Below are positions 1 to 6,574 of a stretch of 9,903 nt of DNA, in pieces (positions within the stretch are counted from its first letter, which is position 1; every line of letters starts with the position of its first letter). This DNA is from Clostridia bacterium (GTDB lineage: Bacteria > Bacillota > Clostridia > Christensenellales > Aristaeellaceae): assembly GCA_017551645.1 (NCBI GenBank), contig JAFZLE010000129.1, positions 1-9,903 on the forward strand. The letters are read 5' to 3'. The notes under the pieces were generated by a model. It was not told the DNA's origin. It worked only from the letters and a program-made list of their open reading frames with translations, and did no database searches. A program made the position numbers and the translations under genes.

Positions 1-403
1 AGTGACCAATACCCATCCGGCGCCCCGGGACGAACCCAAGAAGTATGAACGCAATATGACGGACCTGACTGCTTTTGCGGCTGAAACAGCGCAAAAGTAC
101 GCGGACTTGCCGGTCATTATGGCGGGAGATTTCAACACGCCCGAGCAGGCGGAAAAGTATCTGAGCTTTATGGAGGAGGCAGGCGTACAAGACGCCAAGT
201 ACGCGGCAGGTATTCTCGTAAGGAACTATTCCACATTCTTTGGCTATCAGGTCAAACCGAATAATGAGGATACGGATCTCTGCGTCGACCATATATTTGT
301 GAACGACAAAGTGGATGTCAAACTGTTCAGCGTGGTCATTGGCCATGACGTGCAGGACGCGTCCGACCATACACCGATATACGCGGACATAGCGTTCAAA
401 TGA
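1..403 (+). CDS. Endonuclease/exonuclease/phosphatase family protein, C-terminal half (5' end cut by window)
   Basis: The frame is open to the left edge, with codons in phase from base 2, so the GTG there is probably internal. The 133 visible residues carry the C-terminal signatures of the metal-dependent EEP fold. THPAP near the start matches the TH-containing strand of the family, MAGDFNTPE (about residues 40-48) supplies the Asp and Asn of the active site, DHIFVND (about 96-102) follows, and SDHTPIYADI (about 121-130) contains the catalytic Asp-His pair. The family hydrolyses phosphodiester or phosphomonoester bonds in nucleic acids, lipids or sugars, so the substrate cannot be set from this half. 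Full members are about 250-300 residues, so roughly half is missing. Whether it has a signal peptide is not visible. The rhamnosidase start lies 23 bases after the stop, which suggests one operon. Confidence 0.85.
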   Translation, partial: VTNTHPAPRDEPKKYERNMTDLTAFAAETAQKYADLPVIMAGDFNTPEQAEKYLSFMEEAGVQDAKYAAGILVRNYSTFFGYQVKPNNEDTDLCVDHIFVNDKVDVKLFSVVIGHDVQDASDHTPIYADIAFK

Positions 404-414
404 TAACGGGCATT

Positions 415-419
415 GGGAG
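415..419 (+). promoter_or_regulatory. Ribosome binding site that sets the rhamnosidase start
   Basis: GGGAG lies 7 bases before the ATG at 427. The in-frame ATG at 400, which overlaps the previous stop codon as ATGA, has no purine-rich site before it. This favours 427 as the start. Confidence 0.65.
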
Positions 420-426
420 TGAAAAA

Positions 427-2619
427 ATGAATCAGCAGGAAATGTTTGGCAATGCCAAGTGGCTCGGCTTTGACGGAGAAACGAGAACGCCGGTGGTGCG
501 TGCTTCTTTCCGGGCGCATAATACGGTCAAAGCGGAAATAACGATCTGCGGACTGGGGTATTTCGAGCTGTATATAAACGGGCAGCGCGTTTCGGAAGAC
601 CTGTTCGTGCCCGTGACCAGCGACTACTGCCACCGCGACATACGGGTAAACGGCCAGCCTTTCGACGAGAGCTTTCGCCATCGCTGTTACTGCCTGAAGT
701 ATGATCTGCTGCCGTACCTGAAAGAAGGGGAAAACGAACTCGGCGCTGCGCTGGGGCCAGGCTTTTTCGCTCAGGAGACCTGGTCATACGACGGGCACGT
801 GAATTTCGGCGAAGTGCGTCTGTGCTACCGTATCATACTGACGGGCGCGGACGGGAGCGTCACGGAGGCGGTATCGGGCGAAGACGCGCGCTGGAAGCAG
901 GGAGAGGTGGTATCCTGCAACCTGTTCAAGGGAGAAAAGCACGACCTGAATGTGTGCGGGCAGGACTGGATGACCGCCGACGCGACTAAATGGGAACATG
1001 TGCGTATACTTCCGCCCATGGACACAGTGTATCAGCTGCAGGATTGCCCGGCTGACCGGGTGATACGCACCATCGTGCCTATGTGTCTGGGGGAAGGCCC
1101 CAGGGGAAAACTGTACGATCTGGGCGAAAACATAACCGGATGGGTGGTGCTTCGCGACCATTCGGCTAAAGATGAGACTGTCGAAGTTCGCTTTGGTGAA
1201 ATGCTGGATACCCGCGGCCAGCTGGAAAGCCATTACACGCACAACCAGAAATGGCAGATAGTGAGCGACGGCACGGGACGCATAGTCCATCCCCGGTTCA
1301 CATGGCTGGGTTTCAGGTACTTCGTCGTGCAGGGGAACGCCGAAGTGCTCTGCGCGGCCGTGATACATACCGACGCGCCTGTGACCTCTTCCTTCCGCTG
1401 TTCCAGCCCGGTGCTCAACTGGCTGTATGAAGCTTACGTGCGCACTCAGCTGGACAACCTGCACGGCGGCATACCGTCCGATTGTCCCCACCTTGAGCGC
1501 AGGGGCTATACCGGCGACGGCCAGCTGGCCTGCGAAGCGGCGATGCTGGCGATAGATTATAGATCCACGGTGCGCAAATGGATGCGGGACATTATGGACT
1601 GCCAGGACGAAAAGACCGGCCATGTGCAGAACACCGCGCCTTATACCCGCTGCGGAGGCGGACCGGGCGGTTGGGATATCGCTATGATCAACGTGCCTTT
1701 GGCGTACTACCGACAGTACGGGGATGCGCAGCCGCTGAGCGAGATGTATGATGGCATGGTCAAGTATCTGGAGTATCTTGAACTGCACAGCGAGGGAGAT
1801 CTGGTGGTGAGCGACAGAGCGGGCGAGTGGTGCCTGGGGGACTGGTGCACACCGGATCCTATCAGATTGCCGCCGCCGTATGTAAACACCTACTTCAAGG
1901 TGAAGGCCCTGGATGCCATGGAGGAGATAGACCGGATACTCGGCAAGCCTGAAAACGCTGCGAGGCAAAAGCGCAGGAAGGCGGCGTGTGCCGCGATCAT
2001 AAAAAACTACTACGACCTCGAGACCCATGATTTTGCCGGAAACGTGCAGGGCGCGAACGCCTTCGCGCTTGAGATAGGGATGGGGGACCAAGTCACACTT
2101 CAGCATTTTATCGACCGTTACGAGGCCCTGGGCAGCTACGATACTGGGATCTTCGGCACGGAACTGGTCACGCGGCTGCTGGGTGAAAAGGGGCGCTATG
2201 ATCTGGAATACCGTTTGCTTGCCAGTGATAAGCCCAATTCCTTCGGCTCCATGATGCGTACCGGAGCCACGACGCTTTGGGAGTACTGGTCCGACTGCGA
2301 GTACCAGCGCTCGCTGAACCATCCCATGTTCGGCGCAGCCAGCAAACAGCTGTTTTATGATGCGCTGGGCATAAGGCAGGCAAAGGGTTCCGCGGGCTGG
2401 AAGTATGTGCGCATCGAACCCGCGTTCATGGAGTGGCTGCCCGAAGCGGAGGGATATATAACCACGCCGCAGGGCAGACTGGGCGTATCGTATAAAAAAA
2501 CACTGCTTGGCACCAGAGTCAATGTCGAGATACCTGAAGGCATTCGGGCCGAGCTGGTTATAAACGGCCATGCGGTACAGCTCAAGGCGGGGCAGAATGA
2601 CAGCGTGTGGAGCATATGA
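427..2619 (+). CDS. Alpha-L-rhamnosidase, glycoside hydrolase family 78
   Basis: This 730-residue protein should release terminal alpha-L-rhamnose from glycosides or oligosaccharides by an inverting mechanism. The N-terminal beta domain has GLGYFELYINGQRV (about 42-55), the typical start of bacterial rhamnosidases. YDLGENITGW (230-239) and HPRFTWLGFRYFVV (288-301) follow, then the (alpha/alpha)6 barrel. SDCPHLERRGYTGD holds D352, E357 and D364 with the spacing of the known GH78 acidic residues. GATTLWEYW holds E619, 262 residues after E357, about where the family's general base lies, so E357 is the likely general acid. GWKYVRIEP and what follows form the C-terminal beta domain. There is no signal peptide or membrane segment, so the enzyme is probably cytoplasmic. 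It is shorter than many secreted GH78 enzymes. The start at 427 is chosen over 400 because of the ribosome binding site. Substrate (flavonoid glycoside, polysaccharide fragment or other) is not readable. Confidence 0.93.
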   Translation: MNQQEMFGNAKWLGFDGETRTPVVRASFRAHNTVKAEITICGLGYFELYINGQRVSEDLFVPVTSDYCHRDIRVNGQPFDESFRHRCYCLKYDLLPYLKEGENELGAALGPGFFAQETWSYDGHVNFGEVRLCYRIILTGADGSVTEAVSGEDARWKQGEVVSCNLFKGEKHDLNVCGQDWMTADATKWEHVRILPPMDTVYQLQDCPADRVIRTIVPMCLGEGPRGKLYDLGENITGWVVLRDHSAKDETVEVRFGEMLDTRGQLESHYTHNQKWQIVSDGTGRIVHPRFTWLGFRYFVVQGNAEVLCAAVIHTDAPVTSSFRCSSPVLNWLYEAYVRTQLDNLHGGIPSDCPHLERRGYTGDGQLACEAAMLAIDYRSTVRKWMRDIMDCQDEKTGHVQNTAPYTRCGGGPGGWDIAMINVPLAYYRQYGDAQPLSEMYDGMVKYLEYLELHSEGDLVVSDRAGEWCLGDWCTPDPIRLPPPYVNTYFKVKALDAMEEIDRILGKPENAARQKRRKAACAAIIKNYYDLETHDFAGNVQGANAFALEIGMGDQVTLQHFIDRYEALGSYDTGIFGTELVTRLLGEKGRYDLEYRLLASDKPNSFGSMMRTGATTLWEYWSDCEYQRSLNHPMFGAASKQLFYDALGIRQAKGSAGWKYVRIEPAFMEWLPEAEGYITTPQGRLGVSYKKTLLGTRVNVEIPEGIRAELVINGHAVQLKAGQNDSVWSI

Positions 2620-2647
2620 GCCTGACATGAATGGCATTTCGGCAGAC

Positions 2648-2653
2648 AGGAGG
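2648..2653 (+). promoter_or_regulatory. Ribosome binding site that sets the start of the 129-residue protein
   Basis: A perfect AGGAGG lies 6 bases before the ATG at 2660. It touches the in-frame ATG at 2654 and lies downstream of the ATG at 2627, so neither of those starts can use it. Confidence 0.8.
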
Positions 2654-2659
2654 ATGCAG

Positions 2660-3049
2660 ATGGACGGCAGACCGTTGGATAAAAGGGCGTTTATACTGGG
2701 CATGATAACCGCGTTTTGCGAATGCGTTGCCGGAGGATGCAAACGCCTGGCGCTGTCTCCGCCGCTTACACGGGCGGACCTTGAACTGGTCAGGGACGAA
2801 GCCTGCGACATTATTGCCCGGCACGGTCTCCTCCATTATCTTGAGGAGAACGCGGATCAGCCCGAGGACGTTCGTTTTTACTGGATACTCATCGCCGGAA
2901 AGGAACAGACTATAGACGCGTATCTGTGCCTGCGAAAGAAAAGGTTAAGCCCGATTACCTCTCTGGCGCCATTTTTGGGCCTGCTCAGTTACAACGAGGC
3001 CGAGAGCGTACATACCGGGTATGACGCGTTCCGTACGTTTTTCCCGTAA
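2660..3049 (+). CDS. Conserved-looking hypothetical protein, 129 residues
   Basis: I cannot assign a function. The start at 2660 is fixed by a perfect Shine-Dalgarno site; in-frame ATGs at 2627 and 2654 are less likely. The protein is small, probably soluble and cytoplasmic, with no signal peptide or transmembrane segment. An N-terminal helix with FILGMITAFCECVAGGC places cysteines at 20, 22 and 27. An acidic helical stretch follows (LVRDEACDIIARHGLLHY, then EENADQPED), then FYWILIAGK (73-81) and a C-terminal SYNEAESVHTGYDAF (110-124). The His-rich and acidic positions could bind metal, but that is speculation. The real reading frame is supported by its own strong ribosome binding site, a 40-base gap from the rhamnosidase stop and a terminator just after it. 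It is probably the last gene of the rhamnosidase operon. Confidence 0.8.
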   Translation: MDGRPLDKRAFILGMITAFCECVAGGCKRLALSPPLTRADLELVRDEACDIIARHGLLHYLEENADQPEDVRFYWILIAGKEQTIDAYLCLRKKRLSPITSLAPFLGLLSYNEAESVHTGYDAFRTFFP

Positions 3050-3075
3050 AATGATGCTCCGTTACCAACAAAAAA

Positions 3076-3109
3076 GGCGGCCGCCGCGAATCCTTTCGCG
3101 GCGGCCGTT
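3076..3109. terminator. Strong bidirectional intrinsic terminator between converging genes
   Basis: A perfect 13-bp GC-rich stem pairs 3078-3090 with 3095-3107 around a 4-base loop, and G-U pairs extend it outward. On the minus strand it is followed by six T residues (complement of A at 3070-3075), the better poly-U tract. On the plus strand only TTT follows. It lies 27 bases after the plus-strand stop at 3049 and 30 bases beyond the minus-strand stop at 3139, so it probably serves both, mainly the minus-strand gene. Confidence 0.9.
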
Positions 3110-3138
3110 TCGTGTGTTTCCGTGTGAAAACTCTGCCT

Positions 3139-6100
3139 TTACTCAGCGATAAGGCAGGTGTCGAATACCCTTGTCCTTATGGCACGGACGATCACTTCGG
3201 TAACGGTGAACTCTTGCTCGGGATACAGCTTCTCAAGCAGTTTGCCCCTGGCTTCCAGCCATTCACCGAAGGCGGTGCGGTCCGCGGCTATGACGAGGCG
3301 TGTCTCGTTGTCTGCTGCCAGGTAACGGGCATTGGTGATGGCATCCAGCTCAGAGAGCCACATGCGCTTTACCAGCGCCCAGGCCTGTTCCAGCCCCTCT
3401 TCACCCGCGTTCGCGAACGTCTGCTCCGCCCTCACGTCCGTGGCGAAATGGGTCTTGCAGAGCGTTTCGGTGAATTTGACGGCGGATTTCAGGGCTTTTT
3501 CCTTCCTGGCGCAGGTCTCATCGGGAACGATGGCCTCCAGATCCTCGATGTCCTTATTGGTGCGGCTGTCGGGACGCTGCTTGGGAGCCATGTGCCGTTC
3601 GTAGCAGATCTCGGTCGTCTTGCTCATAAGCTCGCGCACGACCGTTTCCAGTACCTGGACCGGCTGGTCGGGATGCTCCGCTTCCAGACACTCGCGGTTC
3701 AGGGCCAGCTGGGCGAAGTAGAGTTCCCTTTCCTCGGTTATAAGCTGCTTGAGCTCGTCGTTGGCCTTGGAAAGCATCCTGTCGTACTCTTTGTTCAGGG
3801 CTTCCGTCCACAGCAGCTCAGCCTTCTTCCAGGCCTGGAGTTTGCTCTTCTCGGTCTTCGCGGCGCTGACGAGGGATCTGACTTTCGCAGCGATGGCGTT
3901 GTGCTCGTCGCAGTAGTCCAGGCGGTATTCTTCGATGCCTTCGCCCTTGCCGCTAAGCGTCAGGATGCAGCAGTCGCCGGACGATGCCTGCTTTTTGGCG
4001 GGCTTATAAGTGGGCACCTCGACCTTGTTGCTGTCCTTTTTGGATATGGTGCCGCGGTTGTCGATGTAATCGATGGTTGCGGTGTTGATGACTTTCTTGT
4101 TCGTCACGTCCTGAGCCGTAACTTTGTAGTCGAATGTCACGGTCGCCGAGCTGTTGGGGAGGAGGTTGAAGATCTTGTCCACAAGGGAGTCTTCGTTGCT
4201 GCCCTTGAGGGGATCATAGACGTCGATCTCGAGGTACGTGGTAGCGGAAGAATTTGTAATGGTGATCTGGTAGTGGATCGTTTCGCCTTCCTGATAGCCC
4301 TGGGGCAGCTTGGAGGAACCGATAACGCTCTTTACAACGGTGAGATCGCCGTCATCCACAGGAGGTATCCATTCGTATCCGTCAGTGTAGACCCAGTATT
4401 CGAGCTCGACGGGAATGGACATGTGTTCTTCGCCGTCCTCGCTCTTGGCGTACCCGACCCAGGAAAGGGTTATGGAAGGCTTCCCGGCGTCGCTGGAAGT
4501 GAAGGTATAAAAGTCATCCATATCCACGAAGTCGTACGCCGGCAGCTCGGATTCAACATATCCTGCCCTCAATTTGCCGTCGGGATCGGTGGCGTCGACT
4601 TCGGGTATGTAGAGTATGTCGTCGGGCGTTTCATTGATCAGGCGCAGCGTGAAATCCTGCTTCTCGCCCTGTTTAAAGACTGTCTGGGAGGTCTTGGGTA
4701 TGACCTCCAGCCGGATCGCGGGCAGCGATTCCGTATCGCCGTCCAGCACGGTTATGAATTCATAATCCCAGTCGCTCACCTCAACTCCGTCCGAGGTTTC
4801 GGCAAAGAACCTGACTTCCCTAATGGTATTGTCGCCGTTATCGGAGGCAAAGGCGGCGTCATACTCATCAATGGGCACAGACAGCGTCGCCTGGAAGGAG
4901 TCGCCCTGTTCGAAGAAGGTGTCGTACTCTTCCGGATATGAAAGCGTGCCGCATCCGGGCTGGGCGACTTCGTCCCTGGGAATTATGTCATACCCGGTTA
5001 TCTTAAGGTCGGCGTTGCCGTTGTTGTATACGGCAAGGGGCAGGTCCACGGTCTCGCCGACTTCGCCGGAGTATTTATATGACCAGTCGAATACGACGAA
5101 TATGGAGGGCTTGTCCTTCTCTATAGTGAATATGATCTCGCAGGTCGCCTCAGACGCTTCATCATCGGAATCCGGGTCGTGCGCGGTGGCACTTACGGTG
5201 TAGACGCCCCAGCCGTCGGCCTCGTCCTGGTCGCTGACTTTCAGCAATACCAGGAAAGGATTCTTTGATTCGGGAGCGATGGCGGGAGAAGAAGGATCCA
5301 TCCAGGTTTCGGACGAGATCATGAAATCGGCGCAGTCACAGAACATGCTGTCCAGCTGAAGCGCCTTATCGCTCAGGTTGTAGAGATAGCAGCTCGCCAC
5401 GATCATGGTGCCCGCGGTGTAGGGGGCAGGGGGAATGAGGTCGGCACTCAGAGCGATGAGCGATCCGCCATAGCCGGCGCTTAAAGGAAGGTCGGCCACT
5501 TTCGGGGGATTGCTGAAAGTCTGGATGTCGCCTTTTTTAATGTCATCGGGTTCGCCGCTGCCGCTTAACCATTTTTGTACGCCGGGCCAGGCTACGCCGT
5601 CCGCAGTGAAATCGTGCGCGTTCTCCAGCTGCTTTACGGCGGACTCGGTATTCTTTCCGAAAACGCCGTCCGCTTTGCCGCAGTCGTAACCCGCGCTGTT
5701 GAGAGCTTCCTGTAGTTTCTTTACGGCGTCACCTTTGTCGCCCCTGCGCAGGGTGCCTTCGGGATCGTAGTTCTTGGTCTCGGATGTGCCGCATTTTGTA
5801 CAGCTGTGGGAACGCGTGCCGGCAGAGAATTCGGTAGCGGGCGTGATTATGAGCCAATCGCCCCAGCTGTGGTTAAGTTTTTTGAGGGTCTGGGTCTGCT
5901 TGGAACCGCATACGGTGCACTTGCGGTAACGGGAGCCCGTGGATGTACAGGTGGCCTTTTTGGTCACTGTCCAGGCGCCGTATTTATGGTCCAGCTTTTT
6001 GATCGTCTGGGTCTGTACGTAATCGCAGTAACGACATACGCGGACACGCTTGCCGGTATGAGAGCAAGTGGCTTCCTGGGTGATATCCCAGTCTCCCCAG

Positions 6101-6243
6101 CCATGCGTGTGGTTGCCGCTCCTCTCGCTGGGGCAGTAGGTGTCGCTGGCCGGCTTGCTGGCGGCAAAGGCTTCCAATGCCGGCAAGCATCCCAGCAGCA
6201 TCAGCAGCGCCAGGAAAACCGAGAGCATCCTTTTCAGCTTCAT
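3139..6243 (-). CDS. Secreted multidomain protein: Cys repeats, peptidoglycan-binding domain, beta-sandwich domains, duplicated helical C-terminal module
   Basis: This 1034-residue protein has an N-terminal signal peptide: KLKR, a hydrophobic stretch to about residue 25, then AFAAS near 26-30. LLGC at 16-19 is a poor lipobox, so a lipoprotein is possible but less likely. Residues 47-160 hold three repeats with CxxC pairs. Residues about 163-227 look like a PG_binding_1 domain (LRRGDKGDAVKKLQEALNSA, then DGVFGKNTESAVKQLE), so it may sit on the cell wall. Residues about 250-745 form roughly four beta-sandwich units of CARDB/DUF11 type, the last with GETIHYQITITNSS and VINTATIDY. Residues 758-1034 are two copies of a three-cysteine helical module. 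No catalytic motif or LPxTG sorting signal is seen. The start is supported by AAGGAGGT 8 bases upstream. It stands alone with its own promoter and terminator. Role unknown; binding to the wall, a glycan or a surface partner is an inference. Confidence 0.9.
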   Translation of the reverse strand: MKLKRMLSVFLALLMLLGCLPALEAFAASKPASDTYCPSERSGNHTHGWGDWDITQEATCSHTGKRVRVCRYCDYVQTQTIKKLDHKYGAWTVTKKATCTSTGSRYRKCTVCGSKQTQTLKKLNHSWGDWLIITPATEFSAGTRSHSCTKCGTSETKNYDPEGTLRRGDKGDAVKKLQEALNSAGYDCGKADGVFGKNTESAVKQLENAHDFTADGVAWPGVQKWLSGSGEPDDIKKGDIQTFSNPPKVADLPLSAGYGGSLIALSADLIPPAPYTAGTMIVASCYLYNLSDKALQLDSMFCDCADFMISSETWMDPSSPAIAPESKNPFLVLLKVSDQDEADGWGVYTVSATAHDPDSDDEASEATCEIIFTIEKDKPSIFVVFDWSYKYSGEVGETVDLPLAVYNNGNADLKITGYDIIPRDEVAQPGCGTLSYPEEYDTFFEQGDSFQATLSVPIDEYDAAFASDNGDNTIREVRFFAETSDGVEVSDWDYEFITVLDGDTESLPAIRLEVIPKTSQTVFKQGEKQDFTLRLINETPDDILYIPEVDATDPDGKLRAGYVESELPAYDFVDMDDFYTFTSSDAGKPSITLSWVGYAKSEDGEEHMSIPVELEYWVYTDGYEWIPPVDDGDLTVVKSVIGSSKLPQGYQEGETIHYQITITNSSATTYLEIDVYDPLKGSNEDSLVDKIFNLLPNSSATVTFDYKVTAQDVTNKKVINTATIDYIDNRGTISKKDSNKVEVPTYKPAKKQASSGDCCILTLSGKGEGIEEYRLDYCDEHNAIAAKVRSLVSAAKTEKSKLQAWKKAELLWTEALNKEYDRMLSKANDELKQLITEERELYFAQLALNRECLEAEHPDQPVQVLETVVRELMSKTTEICYERHMAPKQRPDSRTNKDIEDLEAIVPDETCARKEKALKSAVKFTETLCKTHFATDVRAEQTFANAGEEGLEQAWALVKRMWLSELDAITNARYLAADNETRLVIAADRTAFGEWLEARGKLLEKLYPEQEFTVTEVIVRAIRTRVFDTCLIAE
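3142..3513 (-). repeat. C-terminal Cys-helical module, copy B (residues 911-1034)
   Basis: Cysteines fall at 911, 929 and 1030. LEQAWALVKRMW starts at 951 and AADRTAFGEWLEARGKLLE at 986, followed by YPEQ near 1007-1010. It aligns with copy A over the full length with nearly equal cysteine spacing. The charged helical pattern with AW, an ADR-type turn and an aromatic residue resembles LprI/DUF1311-type domains, but this is a tentative likeness. Confidence 0.75.
3604..3972 (-). repeat. C-terminal Cys-helical module, copy A (residues 758-880)
   Basis: Cysteines fall at 758, 759, 778 and 880. LQAWKKAELLWTEAL starts at 802 and TEERELYFAQLALNRECLE at 836, followed by HPDQP near 857-861. C778 to C880 is 102 residues against 101 for C929 to C1030 in copy B; C759 to C778 is 19 against 18 for C911 to C929. 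This points to an internal duplication. Confidence 0.75.
5764..6105 (-). repeat. Three tandem Cys-containing repeats of 36-39 residues (residues 47-160)
   Basis: Units begin at H47, H86 and H125. Each starts H-x-(W/Y)-G-x-W and ends in a CxxC followed by a Gln/Thr-rich strand. Cysteines at offsets 13, 23 and 26 occur in unit 1 (60, 70, 73) and unit 2 (99, 109, 112). Unit 3 keeps the CxxC (148, 151) but has Glu138 at the first position. Such repeats are common in secreted proteins of Clostridia and look like small zinc or disulfide-stabilised folds. Confidence 0.85.
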
Positions 6244-6251
6244 AGTGTTAG

Positions 6252-6259
6252 ACCTCCTT
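6252..6259 (-). promoter_or_regulatory. Ribosome binding site of the secreted protein
   Basis: Read on the minus strand this is AAGGAGGT, a near-perfect anti-16S match, 8 bases before the ATG at 6243. It fixes the start and implies efficient translation. Confidence 0.85.
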
Positions 6260-6356
6260 TTCTGACCGTTACCCGCGGAGGCGTTACCCTGTGTGTCGGA
6301 ACGACAGTATCATAGCAGACGGCCCGCGGAATCGTGACTATTTACATCCACTTAAT

Positions 6357-6385
6357 ATTATATCACCTAAAACTTCACTTGTCAT
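6357..6385 (-). promoter_or_regulatory. Sigma-A type promoter for the secreted protein gene
   Basis: On the minus strand there is a -35 box ATGACA (6385-6380), a 17-base spacer and a perfect -10 TATAAT (6362-6357). Transcription would start near 6350, giving a leader of about 105 bases. The leader holds two copies of GGGTAACG (complement at 6267-6274 and 6282-6289), 15 bases apart, whose role is unknown. Confidence 0.7.
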
Positions 6386-6497
6386 TACGTAAGATTTGAA
6401 TATTCTGATACAGAACTTGTATTACTTTGTAAGATATTATGAGTACTGTATCGACGCTTTTCGGTATAATATACGTATCAATGCACTCGGATGGCAG

Positions 6498-6535
6498 AAA
6501 AATACGGCGTTTGGCAAGATTATTTGCTCGCGCCG
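6498..6535 (-). terminator. Weak candidate terminator after the GTPase gene
   Basis: On the minus strand, CGGCG (6535-6531) can pair with CGCCG (6509-6505), with an inner GCAA/TTGC pairing separated by mismatches. TATTTTT follows at 6504-6498. It starts 40 bases beyond the stop codon. The stem is interrupted and short, so it may be inefficient or fortuitous. Confidence 0.4.
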
Positions 6536-6574
6536 GAGAAGAATAAGACCTGTATGAAATGTACTTGAAAACGG

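Larger units (their letters stand above)
6244..6574. other. 331-base intergenic region between two minus-strand genes
   Basis: This stretch holds the leader, ribosome binding site and promoter of the secreted protein gene, two ATTAC/GTAAGAT elements upstream of that promoter, and a weak hairpin that may end the GTPase transcript. It is clearly more AT-rich than the genes around it, especially 6340-6480. A TATAAT on the plus strand at 6465-6470 lacks a convincing -35 box. I find no convincing gene in it on either strand. Confidence 0.7.

Noticed and set aside
400..426. Translationally coupled ATGA start for the rhamnosidase
   Set aside because: The ATG at 400 has no ribosome binding site, while 427 has GGGAG at 7 bases, and the nine extra residues add nothing to the family alignment.
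784..2811. Long open frame of 675 codons on the minus strand across the rhamnosidase gene
   Set aside because: It is antisense to a gene with a full set of GH78 motifs, its translation has no domain-like pattern, and it has no ribosome binding site. It follows from the GC-rich codon use of the real gene.
3112..4941. Open frame of 609 codons on the plus strand opposite the secreted protein
   Set aside because: Its translation is rich in Gly, Leu, Val and Phe without motifs, as expected for the complement of an acidic, Asp/Glu/Ser-rich protein. It also begins next to the terminator with no promoter or ribosome binding site.
6481..6568. Short plus-strand frames of 21 codons (from 6481) and 25 codons (from 6491, ending KTCMKCT) just after a TATAAT
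   Set aside because: Neither has a ribosome binding site, the TATAAT has no good -35 box, and the region overlaps the candidate GTPase terminator. The CxxC at the end is suggestive, but chance is the simpler explanation.
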